A stretch of DNA of 64,000 nucleotides from Hyphomicrobiales bacterium (GCA_900470285.1 UCAG01000003.1:124001-188000); one strand, 5' to 3'. Positions 18,504 to 27,876 are shown, numbered from the stretch's first letter. A program made the numbers and translations. Notes: generated by a model from the letters alone, not told the origin.

Positions 18504-21446
18504 TCAATGCGCCTCATCCCAGTTTTGTGCAGCCCGAGCATCAACCTGCAACGGTACTGTCATTGAAACTGCAGGCATTGCCGCATTGATCATAACCTCA
18601 CGCACCACCTCAATAGTATGCTCAACCTGCGCATCTTCAACCTCGAAGATCAATTCGTCATGCACCTGCAACAGCATTTGCGCATCGAGTTTCGCGTCTG
18701 CCAGTGCCGGTTCCATGCGGATCATCGCGCGACGAATAATATCCGCTGCCGAACCCTGAATAGGCGCATTAATCGCAGCCCGTTCATTAAACGCCCGCAC
18801 CTGCGGATTACTGGCTTTGATCTCCGGATAATGAATACGGCGGCCGAAAATAGTTTCGACATAGCCTTGTTCACGTGCGGCAGCCTTGGTCGTTTCCATA
18901 TAATCCTTGATGCCGGGGAAGCGCTCAAAATAAGTACGGATATATGAGCTTGCCTCTTCACGCGGAATGGACAGCTGATTAGCAAGACCAAAGGCCGAAA
19001 TACCGTAAATAATACCGAAATTAATCGCTTTAGCACGGCGGCGCACTTCAGACGGCATGCCCTCTACCGGTACGCCGAACATTTCAGATGCTGTCATCGC
19101 GTGAATGTCGATACCGTCATCAAAGGCTTTTTTCAGCTGCGCAATATCAGCTACATGCGCGAGCACACGCAGTTCAATCTGACTATAGTCGGCAGAGATC
19201 AGCTTTTTACCCTGCGGGGCCACAAAGGCTGTGCGGATTTTACGGCCTTCTGCGGTGCGCACCGGAATATTCTGCAGGTTCGGTTCTGACGAAGACAGAC
19301 GTCCTGTGGTCGTTACCGCCATGGAATAAGAGGTATGCACCCGCTTTGTTTCAGGGTGAATATAGCCGGGCAGTGCATCCGTATAGGTGGATTTAAGCTT
19401 GGTGAGCTGGCGCCAGTCAACGATCTTGCGCGGCAGCTCATGGCCTTCCGCCGCCAGATCTTCCAGCACCTGCGCAGAGGTCGACCACTGGCCGGTTTTG
19501 GTTTTTGAACCACCCGGCAGGCCGAGTTTGCCAAACAGAATATCGCCAAGCTGCTTCGGTGAGCCGATATTCATCTTTTCACCGGCAAGCGTATAAATCT
19601 CGTCTTCAATAGCGGCAGCCGATTGCGCCAGATCACCGGAAAGGCGGGAGAGAATTTGGCGATCAACGCTGATACCGCGCTCTTCCATCCGCGCCAGCAC
19701 TTCAACCAGCGGGCGTTCCAGCCGCTCATAAACTGAGGCCATACCATCTGCCGCCAAACGCGGTTTCAGCACCTGCCACAGGCGCAATGTGACATCGGCA
19801 TCTTCCGCACCATAGGCGATGGCGCGATCAATCGGCACCATGTCAAAAGTCACTGCCGACTTCCCGCTGCCAGCCACCTCCTTATAAGGAATTGTTGTGT
19901 GACCAAGCCAGCGTTCTGCCAGTACGTCCATACCATGGGTGCCGGTACCGGCATCCAGCGCATAGGACAGCAACATCGTGTCGTCAAAACGCGCAATATT
20001 AATGCCGAGACGATGCATGACCAGCCAGTCATATTTCATATTCTGGGCAATGATCAGCACTGACGGGTCTTCCAGCAGCCGCTTCAGCTCTGCAAGAGCT
20101 GTATCCAGCGGAATCTGCCCTTCGATCAGTCCGCCGCCGAGCAGATCGCCCTGACCGGATTTATGTATCAGCGGGACATAACAGGCCTTGCCTGCCGCCA
20201 AGGACAGTGAGAAACCAACCAGCTCCGCCTGCATCGGATCAAGCGAGGTTGTCTCGGTATCAAAAGCCACAAAACCCTGATCAATCGCCTGATCGACCCA
20301 GTCTTTCAGCACCGCAATATCGGTAATACCAACATAAGCAGAATGATCGATTTTAGCTGATGTGCCTTGCGCTTTGCGGGCCTCCACCAGAGCCTGCGGC
20401 CGCATCAGCTGGCCGCTGTGTTCTGCAGTCACAGTCGCAACTGCTTTTTCCGGTGCCGAAGCTTCAGCAATATCCGTGCCGCGATCAAGATCGGGACCGC
20501 GTGCTTCCGCACCCCATTCTGTTTCAACAGTGACCGGCTCAATCTCGGCAGCAACCGTATCTGTGGCCTCTGCCACACGGCGGGTCAGCGTGGTCAGTTC
20601 CATCGCCTTCAGGAAGCCGATCAGCTTCGGCCCGTCCTGCGGCTCCAGCATCAGCCCGTCAAGATCAATCTCCAGAGGCACATCATTCTTCAATGTCACA
20701 AGCTGACGCGAAATGCGGGTCTGATCCGCAAAAGCGATAATATTCTCGCGGCGTTTATTCTGTTTAATCTCGGAAGCGCGGGCAAGCAGCGTATCCAGAT
20801 CGCCGAACTCTTCCAGCAATTGCGCAGCCGTCTTTGGCCCGATACCCGGAATGCCCGGCACATTATCGGTTGAATCACCGGTCAGCGATTGCAGGTCGAT
20901 CATTTTCTCCGGCGGCACACCCCATTTTTCAATCACTTCAGGGATTGAAATCTGCTTGTCCTTCATGCCGTCATACATAGAGACCTGATTTGTCACCAGC
21001 TGCATAAGGTCTTTGTCTGATGAGACGATGGTGACAGTCGCACCGGCCTCTTCCGCAAGGCGCGCATAGGTGGCGATAATATCATCGGCCTCATACCCTT
21101 CCTTTTCGATGCAAGGCAGGTTGAAAGCGTGCGTTGCCTGACGGATCAGGCCGAATTGCGGGATCAGATCTTCCGGCGGCGCGGTACGGTTAGCCTTATA
21201 TTCCGGATAGATTTCCTTACGGAAAGTCTGCGAAGAATAATCAAAGATAACCGCAAAATGGGTCGGCACCACGCCGACATCCGTATTGCGCGCATCTTTC
21301 AAAAGCTTCCACAGCATGTTGCAGAAACCGGACACCGCACCAACCGGCAAACCGTCTGATTTGCGGGTGAGCGGCGGCAAAGCGTGATATGCGCGAAAAA
21401 TATAGCCGGAGCCGTCGACGAGGAAGAGATGATCACCTTTTTTCAT
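18504..21446 (-). CDS. polA: DNA polymerase I
   Basis: A 980-residue DNA repair and Okazaki-fragment polymerase with all three domains. The 5'-3' exonuclease (about 1-290) shows LVDGSGYIFRAYHA, VSSDKDLMQLV and the helix-hairpin-helix IPGIGPKTAAQLL. The 3'-5' proofreading domain (about 375-560) keeps its acidic residues, AFDTETTSLD and YGAEDADVTL, so proofreading should be active. The polymerase domain has motif A DYSQIELRVLAH (about 753-764), motif B RRRAKAINFGIIYG (about 800-813) and motif C VHDELIFE (about 930). An Ala/Glu-rich linker around 295-360 is variable in the family. The start is an ATG preceded by little recognisable site. Confidence 0.96.
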   Translation of the reverse strand: MKKGDHLFLVDGSGYIFRAYHALPPLTRKSDGLPVGAVSGFCNMLWKLLKDARNTDVGVVPTHFAVIFDYSSQTFRKEIYPEYKANRTAPPEDLIPQFGLIRQATHAFNLPCIEKEGYEADDIIATYARLAEEAGATVTIVSSDKDLMQLVTNQVSMYDGMKDKQISIPEVIEKWGVPPEKMIDLQSLTGDSTDNVPGIPGIGPKTAAQLLEEFGDLDTLLARASEIKQNKRRENIIAFADQTRISRQLVTLKNDVPLEIDLDGLMLEPQDGPKLIGFLKAMELTTLTRRVAEATDTVAAEIEPVTVETEWGAEARGPDLDRGTDIAEASAPEKAVATVTAEHSGQLMRPQALVEARKAQGTSAKIDHSAYVGITDIAVLKDWVDQAIDQGFVAFDTETTSLDPMQAELVGFSLSLAAGKACYVPLIHKSGQGDLLGGGLIEGQIPLDTALAELKRLLEDPSVLIIAQNMKYDWLVMHRLGINIARFDDTMLLSYALDAGTGTHGMDVLAERWLGHTTIPYKEVAGSGKSAVTFDMVPIDRAIAYGAEDADVTLRLWQVLKPRLAADGMASVYERLERPLVEVLARMEERGISVDRQILSRLSGDLAQSAAAIEDEIYTLAGEKMNIGSPKQLGDILFGKLGLPGGSKTKTGQWSTSAQVLEDLAAEGHELPRKIVDWRQLTKLKSTYTDALPGYIHPETKRVHTSYSMAVTTTGRLSSSEPNLQNIPVRTAEGRKIRTAFVAPQGKKLISADYSQIELRVLAHVADIAQLKKAFDDGIDIHAMTASEMFGVPVEGMPSEVRRRAKAINFGIIYGISAFGLANQLSIPREEASSYIRTYFERFPGIKDYMETTKAAAREQGYVETIFGRRIHYPEIKASNPQVRAFNERAAINAPIQGSAADIIRRAMIRMEPALADAKLDAQMLLQVHDELIFEVEDAQVEHTIEVVREVMINAAMPAVSMTVPLQVDARAAQNWDEAH

Positions 21447-21621
21447 GGTAAAAGATGTAAAGCATAAGCGCGAAAAAAGAAATCACGCCATACCGCTTGT
21501 CACGAAATAATCCTCGCTTATCTTCCACCCTGTCCGGCGCTCTATAAGCAATAACTTTTTTGTGACTGACACGCCCCGTTTCAGCCCTTGTATTGCCACT
21601 TTTTCTGGCCACATTAGCCCT

Positions 21622-21757
21622 ATCGACAACATTGTCGGTTTCCGTTTTTCGGCATGTCCCCCGCCGGAAAACCGGGGTGGTAGCCTCCCCCCCCTCTGGC
21701 TGCCACCATTTATTACAAGCCGTTACGGTTCCCCTCACCGTAACGGCTTTTGCTTTT
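21622..21757 (+). ncRNA. Candidate small RNA with anti-Shine-Dalgarno loop
   Basis: Three stem-loops in a row end at an intrinsic terminator. The first is CGACA/TGTCG (21624-21637). The second pairs GGTGGTAGCC (21676-21685) with GGCTGCCACC (21698-21707) and exposes the 12-base loop TCCCCCCCCTCT, complementary to Shine-Dalgarno sequences. The third is AGCCGTTACGGT/ACCGTAACGGCT (21718-21748) followed by TTTGCTTTT. A weak TTGTAT-17-ACATTA pair (21588-21616) would start transcription near 21622. The layout resembles alphaproteobacterial alpha-r14/CcsR-type RNAs with C-rich anti-SD loops. There is no gene upstream on this strand that would need this terminator. The 5' end is inferred. Confidence 0.6.
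21718..21757 (+). terminator. Intrinsic terminator, probable end of small RNA
   Basis: A perfect 12-base stem with the 7-base loop TCCCCTC, followed by a T-rich tract on the plus strand. The nearest upstream coding gene runs the other way. Confidence 0.75.
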
Positions 21758-21943
21758 CCGGATAAAGACAAGCGCGACCATTTACTGTTACGCATTGTGC
21801 CAAGGTAAAACCTGTTTCTACTTTTGCAGGAAATGCCCGACATCTTCCCTGTACAGTCTCCGGCCATTTACGCTAAAACCATCCGGACTTTAAAAACACA
21901 TTCATGCTTTGCGAGTCGAAGCATGCTTTTTCATGAGGGTAAC

Positions 21944-23335
21944 ATGTCAGCACTTGAACCTGTTCTTCAGCACCTCGATCAGAACCTCGACCACAGTGTC
22001 GATCATCTGTTTGATCTTCTGCGCATTAAATCCATTTCCACAGATCCGGCTTTTAAAGCCGACTGCCGCAAAGCTGCGGAATGGCTGGTAGAAGATCTGA
22101 AGAGCATTGGTTTTGATGCAAGTGTGCGCGACACACCGGGCCACCCGATGGTTGTTGCCCATCATGAAGGCGCAACGGCAGATGCACCGCATGTGCTGTT
22201 CTACGGTCATTACGACGTACAGCCGGTTGACCCGCTGAATCTCTGGGAAAATGACCCGTTTGATCCTGCCGTTAAAGAAATTGAAGCCGGTCGTAAAATC
22301 CTGACCGGTCGCGGCACATCCGATGACAAAGGTCAGCTGATGACTTTTGTCGAAGCCTGCCGCGCTTATAAAGCCGTACATGGTCAGCTGCCGGTCAAAG
22401 TAACCATCTTGTTTGAAGGTGAAGAAGAATCCGGTTCACCATCGCTCAAACCATTCCTCGACAGTCACAAAGAAGAACTCAAAGCCGACGTTGCTTTGGT
22501 TTGCGACACCTCGATGTGGAACCGTGATACACCGGCGATCTGCGTTGGTCTGCGTGGTCTGGTCGGTGAACAGATAACCATTAAAGCCGCTGACCGCGAC
22601 CTGCATTCCGGCTTCTTTGGTGGTGCTGCCGCCAATCCGCTGCATGTGCTGTCAAAAATTCTCGCTGACCTGCATGATGAAACCGGCCGTGTAACTGTAG
22701 AAGATTTCTATGAAGGCGTGGAAGAAACCCCAAGCCAGATTTTGAAGTCCTGGGAAGGTCTTGGCCGTACCCCTGAAAACTTCCTCGGCCCTATCGGCCT
22801 GTCTGTACCATCGGGCGAACAGGGTCGCAGCGTGCTGGAACAGACATGGGCGCGCCCGACTGCCGAAGTCAACGGCATGATTGGCGGCTATACCGGCGAA
22901 GGTTTCAAGACCGTGATTGCTGCGGAAGCCTCGGCCAAAGTTTCCTTCCGCCTCGTACATAAGCAGGATCCGGATAAAGTCCGCGCCAATTTCCGCAAAT
23001 TCGTCGAGGCCCGTCTGCCTGCTGATTGCCGCGTAGAATTCCACCCGCATGGCGGCTCACCGGCTATCCAGCTTTCCTATGATTCACCACTGGTCACACA
23101 GGCCAAACAGGCTTTGTCTGATGAATGGCCGAACCCTGCTGTACTGATTGCCATGGGCGGTTCTATTCCGATTGTCGGTGACTTCGACAAATTCCTAGGC
23201 ATGGATTCCCTGCTGGTCGGTTTCGGCCTTGAGGATGACCGCATCCATTCTCCGAATGAAAAATACGAGCTGTCCTCCTTCCATAAAGGCCAGCGCTCTT
23301 GGGCTCGCATTATTGCGGCTCTTTCTCAGAAATAA
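21944..23335 (+). CDS. M20-family metallopeptidase (dipeptidase)
   Basis: A 463-residue zinc-dependent M20 peptidase, the ArgE/DapE/CPG2 superfamily that trims dipeptides or N-acyl amino acids. Metal and catalytic motifs: YGHYDVQPVD (H89, D91), GRGTSDDKG (bridging Asp at 127/128), FEGEEESGS (E160, E161). The dimerisation domain carries the HSGFFGGAAANPLHVL segment typical of M20 dipeptidases. I place the start at the ATG at 21944, preceded by GAGGGT; the frame is open 40 codons further up, but that part has no family resemblance and no ribosome site. No signal peptide, so cytoplasmic. It is followed after 16 bases by the RNase D-like gene, so the two may be co-transcribed. Confidence 0.88.
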   Translation: MSALEPVLQHLDQNLDHSVDHLFDLLRIKSISTDPAFKADCRKAAEWLVEDLKSIGFDASVRDTPGHPMVVAHHEGATADAPHVLFYGHYDVQPVDPLNLWENDPFDPAVKEIEAGRKILTGRGTSDDKGQLMTFVEACRAYKAVHGQLPVKVTILFEGEEESGSPSLKPFLDSHKEELKADVALVCDTSMWNRDTPAICVGLRGLVGEQITIKAADRDLHSGFFGGAAANPLHVLSKILADLHDETGRVTVEDFYEGVEETPSQILKSWEGLGRTPENFLGPIGLSVPSGEQGRSVLEQTWARPTAEVNGMIGGYTGEGFKTVIAAEASAKVSFRLVHKQDPDKVRANFRKFVEARLPADCRVEFHPHGGSPAIQLSYDSPLVTQAKQALSDEWPNPAVLIAMGGSIPIVGDFDKFLGMDSLLVGFGLEDDRIHSPNEKYELSSFHKGQRSWARIIAALSQK

Positions 23336-23351
23336 GATAACGGAACCTTCA

Positions 23352-23972
23352 ATGACTACTATCCGCGTTCATAAAAACGATCTGCCTGATCTTGATAATT
23401 ATCAGGTGGATTCCGTCGCTATTGATACGGAAACGCTGGGACTCAATCCTCTGCGTGACCGTCTGTGTGTTGTGCAGATTTCACCGGGCGATGGCACCGC
23501 GGATATTATTCAGATCGAGAAGGGGCTGAAAAAAGCCCCTAATCTGGTCAAACTGCTCAAAGACCGCTCAATCACCAAAATCTTCCATTTCGGCCGCTTT
23601 GATCTGGCCGTTCTGGCACATACATTCGGCGTGATGCCGCAGCCGGTTTTCTGCACCAAGATCGCCTCGAAACTGACCCGCACCTATACGGATCGCCACG
23701 GTCTGAAAGAAATCTGTTCGGAGCTTCTGGAAGTTTCTATTTCCAAACAGCAACAGTCCTCCGACTGGGCAGCGGAAACTCTGTCTCAGGCGCAGCTTGA
23801 ATATGCTGCTTCAGATGTTCTTTATCTGCACCGCCTGAAAAAGGTTCTGGAATATCGTCTGGAGCGCGATGGTCGTGAGAAACAGGCTGAAGCCTGCTTT
23901 AAATTCCTGCCAACCCGCGCAGAGCTTGATCTGATGGGTTGGGACGAGCAGGACATCTTTGCCCACGCTTAA
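23352..23972 (+). CDS. RNase D-like 3'-5' exonuclease, short form
   Basis: A 206-residue DEDDy exonuclease domain: AIDTETLGLNPLRDRLCVVQIS holds D25 and E27, HFGRFDLAVL the third acidic residue, and the final YAASDVLYL the Tyr and Asp of the DEDDy set. Full RNase D is about 375 residues with HRDC domains; here those are absent, as in many short alphaproteobacterial relatives, so a role in tRNA 3' maturation or general RNA turnover is only likely. The start is the ATG at 23352, 16 bases after the peptidase stop with a GGAAC site; a longer open frame reaches back into the peptidase gene. It ends before a shared bidirectional terminator. Confidence 0.87.
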   Translation: MTTIRVHKNDLPDLDNYQVDSVAIDTETLGLNPLRDRLCVVQISPGDGTADIIQIEKGLKKAPNLVKLLKDRSITKIFHFGRFDLAVLAHTFGVMPQPVFCTKIASKLTRTYTDRHGLKEICSELLEVSISKQQQSSDWAAETLSQAQLEYAASDVLYLHRLKKVLEYRLERDGREKQAEACFKFLPTRAELDLMGWDEQDIFAHA

Positions 23973-23978
23973 AAATTT

Positions 23979-24006
23979 AAAGCCCGCTTTAAGCGGGCTT
24001 TTTTTA
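23979..24006. terminator. Bidirectional intrinsic terminator (RNase D-like / acyltransferase)
   Basis: AAAGCCCGCTT and AAGCGGGCTTT form the stem, with a T-run after it on the plus strand and an A-rich stretch before it that gives T-rich sequence on the minus strand. Confidence 0.8.
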
Positions 24007-24015
24007 TGATCTGTT

Positions 24016-25104
24016 TTATACACGCACCGGAACAGTCCCGCTTCGATCAATGATAGCCCATTGCGGGCGCGCAAACAGGAAGCGTCCGTAACCGGTTTTC
24101 TCAATCAGCATATAAAGAATAACCGGCAGGATCACGCCCATCATCATGGTCAGCAGCGAAATCGTACCTATATCGGTGATAATTCCGGTCTTCAACAGTA
24201 CCGTGCGGGTGACAGCCATTGGCAGGAAGAATGCCAGATACACAACAATGGAATGTGCGCCGAGATAACCCAGCACCCGATGCGCAATATTCGCTGAGCT
24301 TAAACAGGCGAGCAGCGATGATATGCTGATAATCGCCAAAGCGCCGAGGAAGCCGAGGAACAGCGAGACCAGTGGCAATTCACTATAACCGCCCAGACCA
24401 CCGGCCTGCCATGCCTGTCCGCTCAGCAGCGATTTGCCGAATTCCGGCACAGGTGTGAACACCATCTGATATTCAACAAAAGCCCAGAGCAACAGACCGG
24501 TTACGGCAATCATTTTGTTGCGCGCTACCCATTCGGCCATACGGAAAATCTGGGGTGCCAGTGCATAACCGGCATAGAAATAGACAAAGCGTGAGCAGAA
24601 TTCATCAATCATAATCCAGCCGGTATGGATCGGCAGGATTTCCAGAATGGCCAGCATGGTCAATACCAGCCAATGTGGCACGTCACGCATAAAACGCGTT
24701 GCCAGAAAGAAAAACGGCAGAATATAAATAAACCACAACGTGCCGAAAGGCTCGATAAAAGCCATCAGATAAGCACTGACAACACCGGAAACACCGCCCT
24801 CAACCATGATCCCCGGCGCTTTAAAAACAAACTGAATAGTCAGCCACAGCACATAGAAATACAGGAAATGCACGACTTTGCGGTCAAGATAGCGCAGCCA
24901 CGGCCGGTCAATCACAGCACTCAGAAACAGGCCGGAAATCAGAAAAAAGTCAGGCATACGGAATGGTTTGGCAAAGGCGACAACATAATGCATCCAGCCG
25001 GTCTGACCGGCGGCCTCTTCCACGCCCAGCGTTGAATGCATCATCACAACAAAAATAATGCATATCCCTTTGGCGATATCGACCCAGTCAATCCGTTGTG
25101 TCAC
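24016..25104 (-). CDS. Membrane acyltransferase family 3 (YcfT-like)
   Basis: A 362-residue polytopic membrane protein with about ten hydrophobic segments. The N-terminal hallmark is RIDWVDIAKGICIIFVVMMHS, in which the R/D-xx-KG-xx-xxxVxxxH pattern with the His at residue 23 is the acyltransferase family 3 active-site signature; FRMPDFFLISGLF (about 49-61) follows, as in E. coli YcfT. Members transfer acyl groups, often acetyl or succinyl, to cell-surface sugars. The acceptor here is unknown; the cyclic glucan synthase is in the same window but 8 kb away, so a link is only speculation. It stands alone, facing a shared terminator. Confidence 0.82.
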   Translation of the reverse strand: MTQRIDWVDIAKGICIIFVVMMHSTLGVEEAAGQTGWMHYVVAFAKPFRMPDFFLISGLFLSAVIDRPWLRYLDRKVVHFLYFYVLWLTIQFVFKAPGIMVEGGVSGVVSAYLMAFIEPFGTLWFIYILPFFFLATRFMRDVPHWLVLTMLAILEILPIHTGWIMIDEFCSRFVYFYAGYALAPQIFRMAEWVARNKMIAVTGLLLWAFVEYQMVFTPVPEFGKSLLSGQAWQAGGLGGYSELPLVSLFLGFLGALAIISISSLLACLSSANIAHRVLGYLGAHSIVVYLAFFLPMAVTRTVLLKTGIITDIGTISLLTMMMGVILPVILYMLIEKTGYGRFLFARPQWAIIDRSGTVPVRV

Positions 25105-25446
25105 GCTATACCTATCTGAACCAGTTTAACCTGTTTTCTATAATAAAATATCACAAAAGCTGAATAGTATTTTCGTGTACAGCCTGCATCAAATAAATTG
25201 GAGCATCTCCAATTTCATTTGAATATTAGAAATGCTCTATCCATTTGCTATTACGCGCATCTTTCACCAAAATCCGCTGCACGTTTTTCGGAATGCGCTC
25301 TTAAGTACATTCTTGAATACAAAGCATAATTTCAAAACCCTGATGACAGCATTATACTGTTAGCAAAACTTTACTGCTCTTTAAACTGCCTCAATTACGG
25401 TGCAAAGCACAGCTATTCAATTTTTTAAGCAGGTTTACCAACGCAT
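25105..25446. other. Gap between acyltransferase and penicillin-binding protein genes
   Basis: This 342-base divergent gap holds a degenerate copy of a palindromic repeat (listed separately) and AT-rich DNA on both sides that should contain the two promoters. No small gene is visible. Confidence 0.5.
25201..25302. repeat. Palindromic intergenic repeat, degenerate copy
   Basis: Two imperfect dyads in tandem: GAGCAT...ATGCTC (25201-25238) and GCGCATC...GGAATGCGC (25255-25300). The same layout with shared words (AGCAT, TTTxCGCGCATCT, CCGCT, TTTTTCGG, ATGCGCT) occurs at 43444-43540. Such elements are widespread in Hyphomicrobiales intergenic DNA. Confidence 0.65.
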
Positions 25447-27876
25447 ATGGCTTCCAGAGATTCAAAAGACCGACGCATAGAACCGTCCTTCGGAAAGCCA
25501 GAGACGCCTGCCAATAAAGATGAAATGCGCATTGATGAGGGTGATCGCGTGAATGGCAGCGCGTCCAAAAAACGTGCATCACGCCCTGAACGCGCCTCCC
25601 GAAAATCAAAAAAGCACGAGCAAGCCTCCGGTTCTTTCCGCTGGCTGCGCCGTCTGTTCTACTGGTCATTTGTTCTGATGCTATGGGGCGGCATCGCCGT
25701 TGCCGGTGTGGTGATCTATATCGCTGCCAAAATGCCGCCGACCAGCGACTGGGCCATTCCGGATCGTCCGCCGAATGTCAAAATCCTTGATGTGAACGGC
25801 AAGCTGATAGCCAATCGCGGCACGACCGGTGGCGAGGCCATCGGTTTGCGGGAAATGTCGCCTTTCATTCCGCAAGCGGTTATAGCCATTGAGGACCGGC
25901 GTTTCTATTCCCACTATGGTGTCGATCCGATTGGTCTCGGCCGTGCAGTCTTTACCAATATTACTAAAGGCCGTGCGGTACAGGGCGGCTCTACAATCAC
26001 CCAGCAGCTGGCCAAGAACCTGTTTCTGTCACCGGACAGAACACTGGAACGTAAAGTGCAGGAAGTCATGCTCGCTTTGTGGCTGGAGCATACTTACACC
26101 AAAGACCAGATTTTAGAGATGTATCTCAACCGTGTTTATCTCGGCTCCGGCGCCTATGGTGTGGATGCCGCCTCACGGCGCTATTTTGATAAATCCGCCA
26201 AGGATGTGAACCTCACCGAAGCCGCCACACTGGCAGGTCTGTTGAAAGCACCGTCACGCCTCTCGCCTGCCCGCGACCCGAAAGCTGCCAATGATCGTGC
26301 CAAACTGGTGCTGGCAGCGATGCGGGATCAGGGCATGATCGGTCTCAAAGAACAGGCCATTGCCGAAAGCGAACCGCCGACACGTGCAGCTGCTTACTGG
26401 TCTGGGTCGGAAAATTATGTTGCAGATGCCGTATTGTCGGAACTGCCGAAGTTGATCGGCGAGACCAAAAGCGACGTAACCATTCACACCACTGTTGATC
26501 TGGATTTACAAAAAGTTGGTGAAGAGGCCATCCGTGACCTGATTTCGCAAAACGGTAAGAAAATGGATGTCAGTCAGGGTGCCCTCGTCTCGATTGATGG
26601 TACCGGTGCGGTGCGCGCGATGATCGGCGGCTATGACTATGCTAACAGTCAGTTTGATCGCGCAACGGAAGCCCGCCGCCAGCCCGGCTCTACTTTCAAG
26701 CCGTTCGTATATCTGACTGCTCTTGAACAGGGACGCACACCGGATTCCGTGCGTAATGATGCGCCGGTACGCATCGGCAAATGGACGCCAAGCAATTATA
26801 ACGGCAAATATTTCGGCGAAGTGACACTGGCAACAGCTCTGTCCCACTCGCTCAACTCGGTTGCCGCGCAGCTGGTAATGGAAGTCGGCCCGCAGGCCGT
26901 GGTCGATACCGCCCATCGTTTCGGGATTCAATCCGCCCTCACCTCCAATGCCTCACTGGCGCTTGGCACATCGGAAGTTACCCTGATGGAGCTGACAGAT
27001 GCATTCGTGCCTTTTGCCAATGGCGGTTATCGTGCACCGGTGCATATGATTACCAAAATCACCGGTAATGATGACAAGGTGCTCTATGACTATCCGGCTG
27101 AACAGCAGCAGCGCATCATCACCGAGCAAGTACTTGGCATGATGAATGCCATGCTGCGCCGTACCGTTGAAGACGGCACGGCAAAACGTGCCAAATTCGG
27201 CAACTGGCCTGCTGCGGGCAAAACCGGTACCAGCCAAAACTCCCGCGATGCGTGGTTCATCGGCTATACGGCCAATCTGACGACCGGCGTATGGTTCGGT
27301 AATGATGACGGCAAGCCGACCAAGAAAGTCACCGGTGGCGGTCTGCCTGCGATGGCGTGGAAAACCTTCATGACTGCCGCCCATAAAGGCGTACCTGTTG
27401 CCGACCTGCCGAGCACCTATGAAATTCAGAATGTGCTGCCGGGCGGTAGCGACGAGCTGCCGGATGCAACGGCCAGTATCGGCCAGCAGCCGCCAGCATC
27501 AGACAATAGCGGCTACCCTGCCTTGCCGGAAAATGATGAGACTTACTGGCCACCGGCTCCCGGTGCGCCGCGCCAACCTGACGGTGCACAATTGCCGTCT
27601 CAACAAAATCAGCCTGCACAACCGCCGATCTCCGTGCAGGAAAACCCTGCACCGGTTGGAAATACAGTGCCACCGGTTCAGGATAATTCAGGCTATCCGA
27701 CACCTCTGCCTGACAATTCCGGCTATCCGGTACAGGCACCGCAGGGCAATAATGCACCGCCGCCGGTGGCCGGAGATCCGGCTTATGACGGCCCGCGCCC
27801 GCAAGGTGATGTCGGCGGACAGCCCGTGCGCAAGAACACCACATTGCTGGACGTGATTATGGGCAACGGGGAATAA
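25447..27876 (+). CDS. Penicillin-binding protein 1A-type (transglycosylase/transpeptidase)
   Basis: An 809-residue bifunctional class A PBP that polymerises and cross-links peptidoglycan. After a charged cytoplasmic tail (1-65) there is one transmembrane segment (about 74-94). The GT51 domain has EDRRFYSHYGVD (catalytic E149) and QGGSTITQQLAKN. The transpeptidase has S415-T-F-K418, S468-L-N and K592-T-G-T. The C-terminus (about 665-809) is Pro/Gln-rich and low complexity, with three DNSGYP motifs, and ends KNTTLLDVIMGNGE. Class A PBPs are often 650-850 residues, so the tail explains the length. The start ATG is preceded by a weak site. It has its own promoter region and converges with the GNAT gene one base away. 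Confidence 0.92.
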   Translation: MASRDSKDRRIEPSFGKPETPANKDEMRIDEGDRVNGSASKKRASRPERASRKSKKHEQASGSFRWLRRLFYWSFVLMLWGGIAVAGVVIYIAAKMPPTSDWAIPDRPPNVKILDVNGKLIANRGTTGGEAIGLREMSPFIPQAVIAIEDRRFYSHYGVDPIGLGRAVFTNITKGRAVQGGSTITQQLAKNLFLSPDRTLERKVQEVMLALWLEHTYTKDQILEMYLNRVYLGSGAYGVDAASRRYFDKSAKDVNLTEAATLAGLLKAPSRLSPARDPKAANDRAKLVLAAMRDQGMIGLKEQAIAESEPPTRAAAYWSGSENYVADAVLSELPKLIGETKSDVTIHTTVDLDLQKVGEEAIRDLISQNGKKMDVSQGALVSIDGTGAVRAMIGGYDYANSQFDRATEARRQPGSTFKPFVYLTALEQGRTPDSVRNDAPVRIGKWTPSNYNGKYFGEVTLATALSHSLNSVAAQLVMEVGPQAVVDTAHRFGIQSALTSNASLALGTSEVTLMELTDAFVPFANGGYRAPVHMITKITGNDDKVLYDYPAEQQQRIITEQVLGMMNAMLRRTVEDGTAKRAKFGNWPAAGKTGTSQNSRDAWFIGYTANLTTGVWFGNDDGKPTKKVTGGGLPAMAWKTFMTAAHKGVPVADLPSTYEIQNVLPGGSDELPDATASIGQQPPASDNSGYPALPENDETYWPPAPGAPRQPDGAQLPSQQNQPAQPPISVQENPAPVGNTVPPVQDNSGYPTPLPDNSGYPVQAPQGNNAPPPVAGDPAYDGPRPQGDVGGQPVRKNTTLLDVIMGNGE

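Larger units (their letters stand above)
21447..21943. other. 497-base gap between polA and peptidase genes
   Basis: This divergent gap holds the polA promoter side, the candidate small RNA at about 21622-21757, and the peptidase leader. Short open frames here (for example from 21562 on the plus strand) overlap the RNA hairpins and look non-coding. The frame of the peptidase is open from 21824 but I place its start at 21944. Confidence 0.5.

Noticed and set aside
21562-21765. A 67-codon open frame in the polA/peptidase gap
   Set aside because: It overlaps the small-RNA hairpins and terminator, has no ribosome site, and no protein-like features.
21824-21943. N-terminal extension of the M20 peptidase
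   Set aside because: The extra 40 residues are not like the family; the ATG at 21944 has a good ribosome site.
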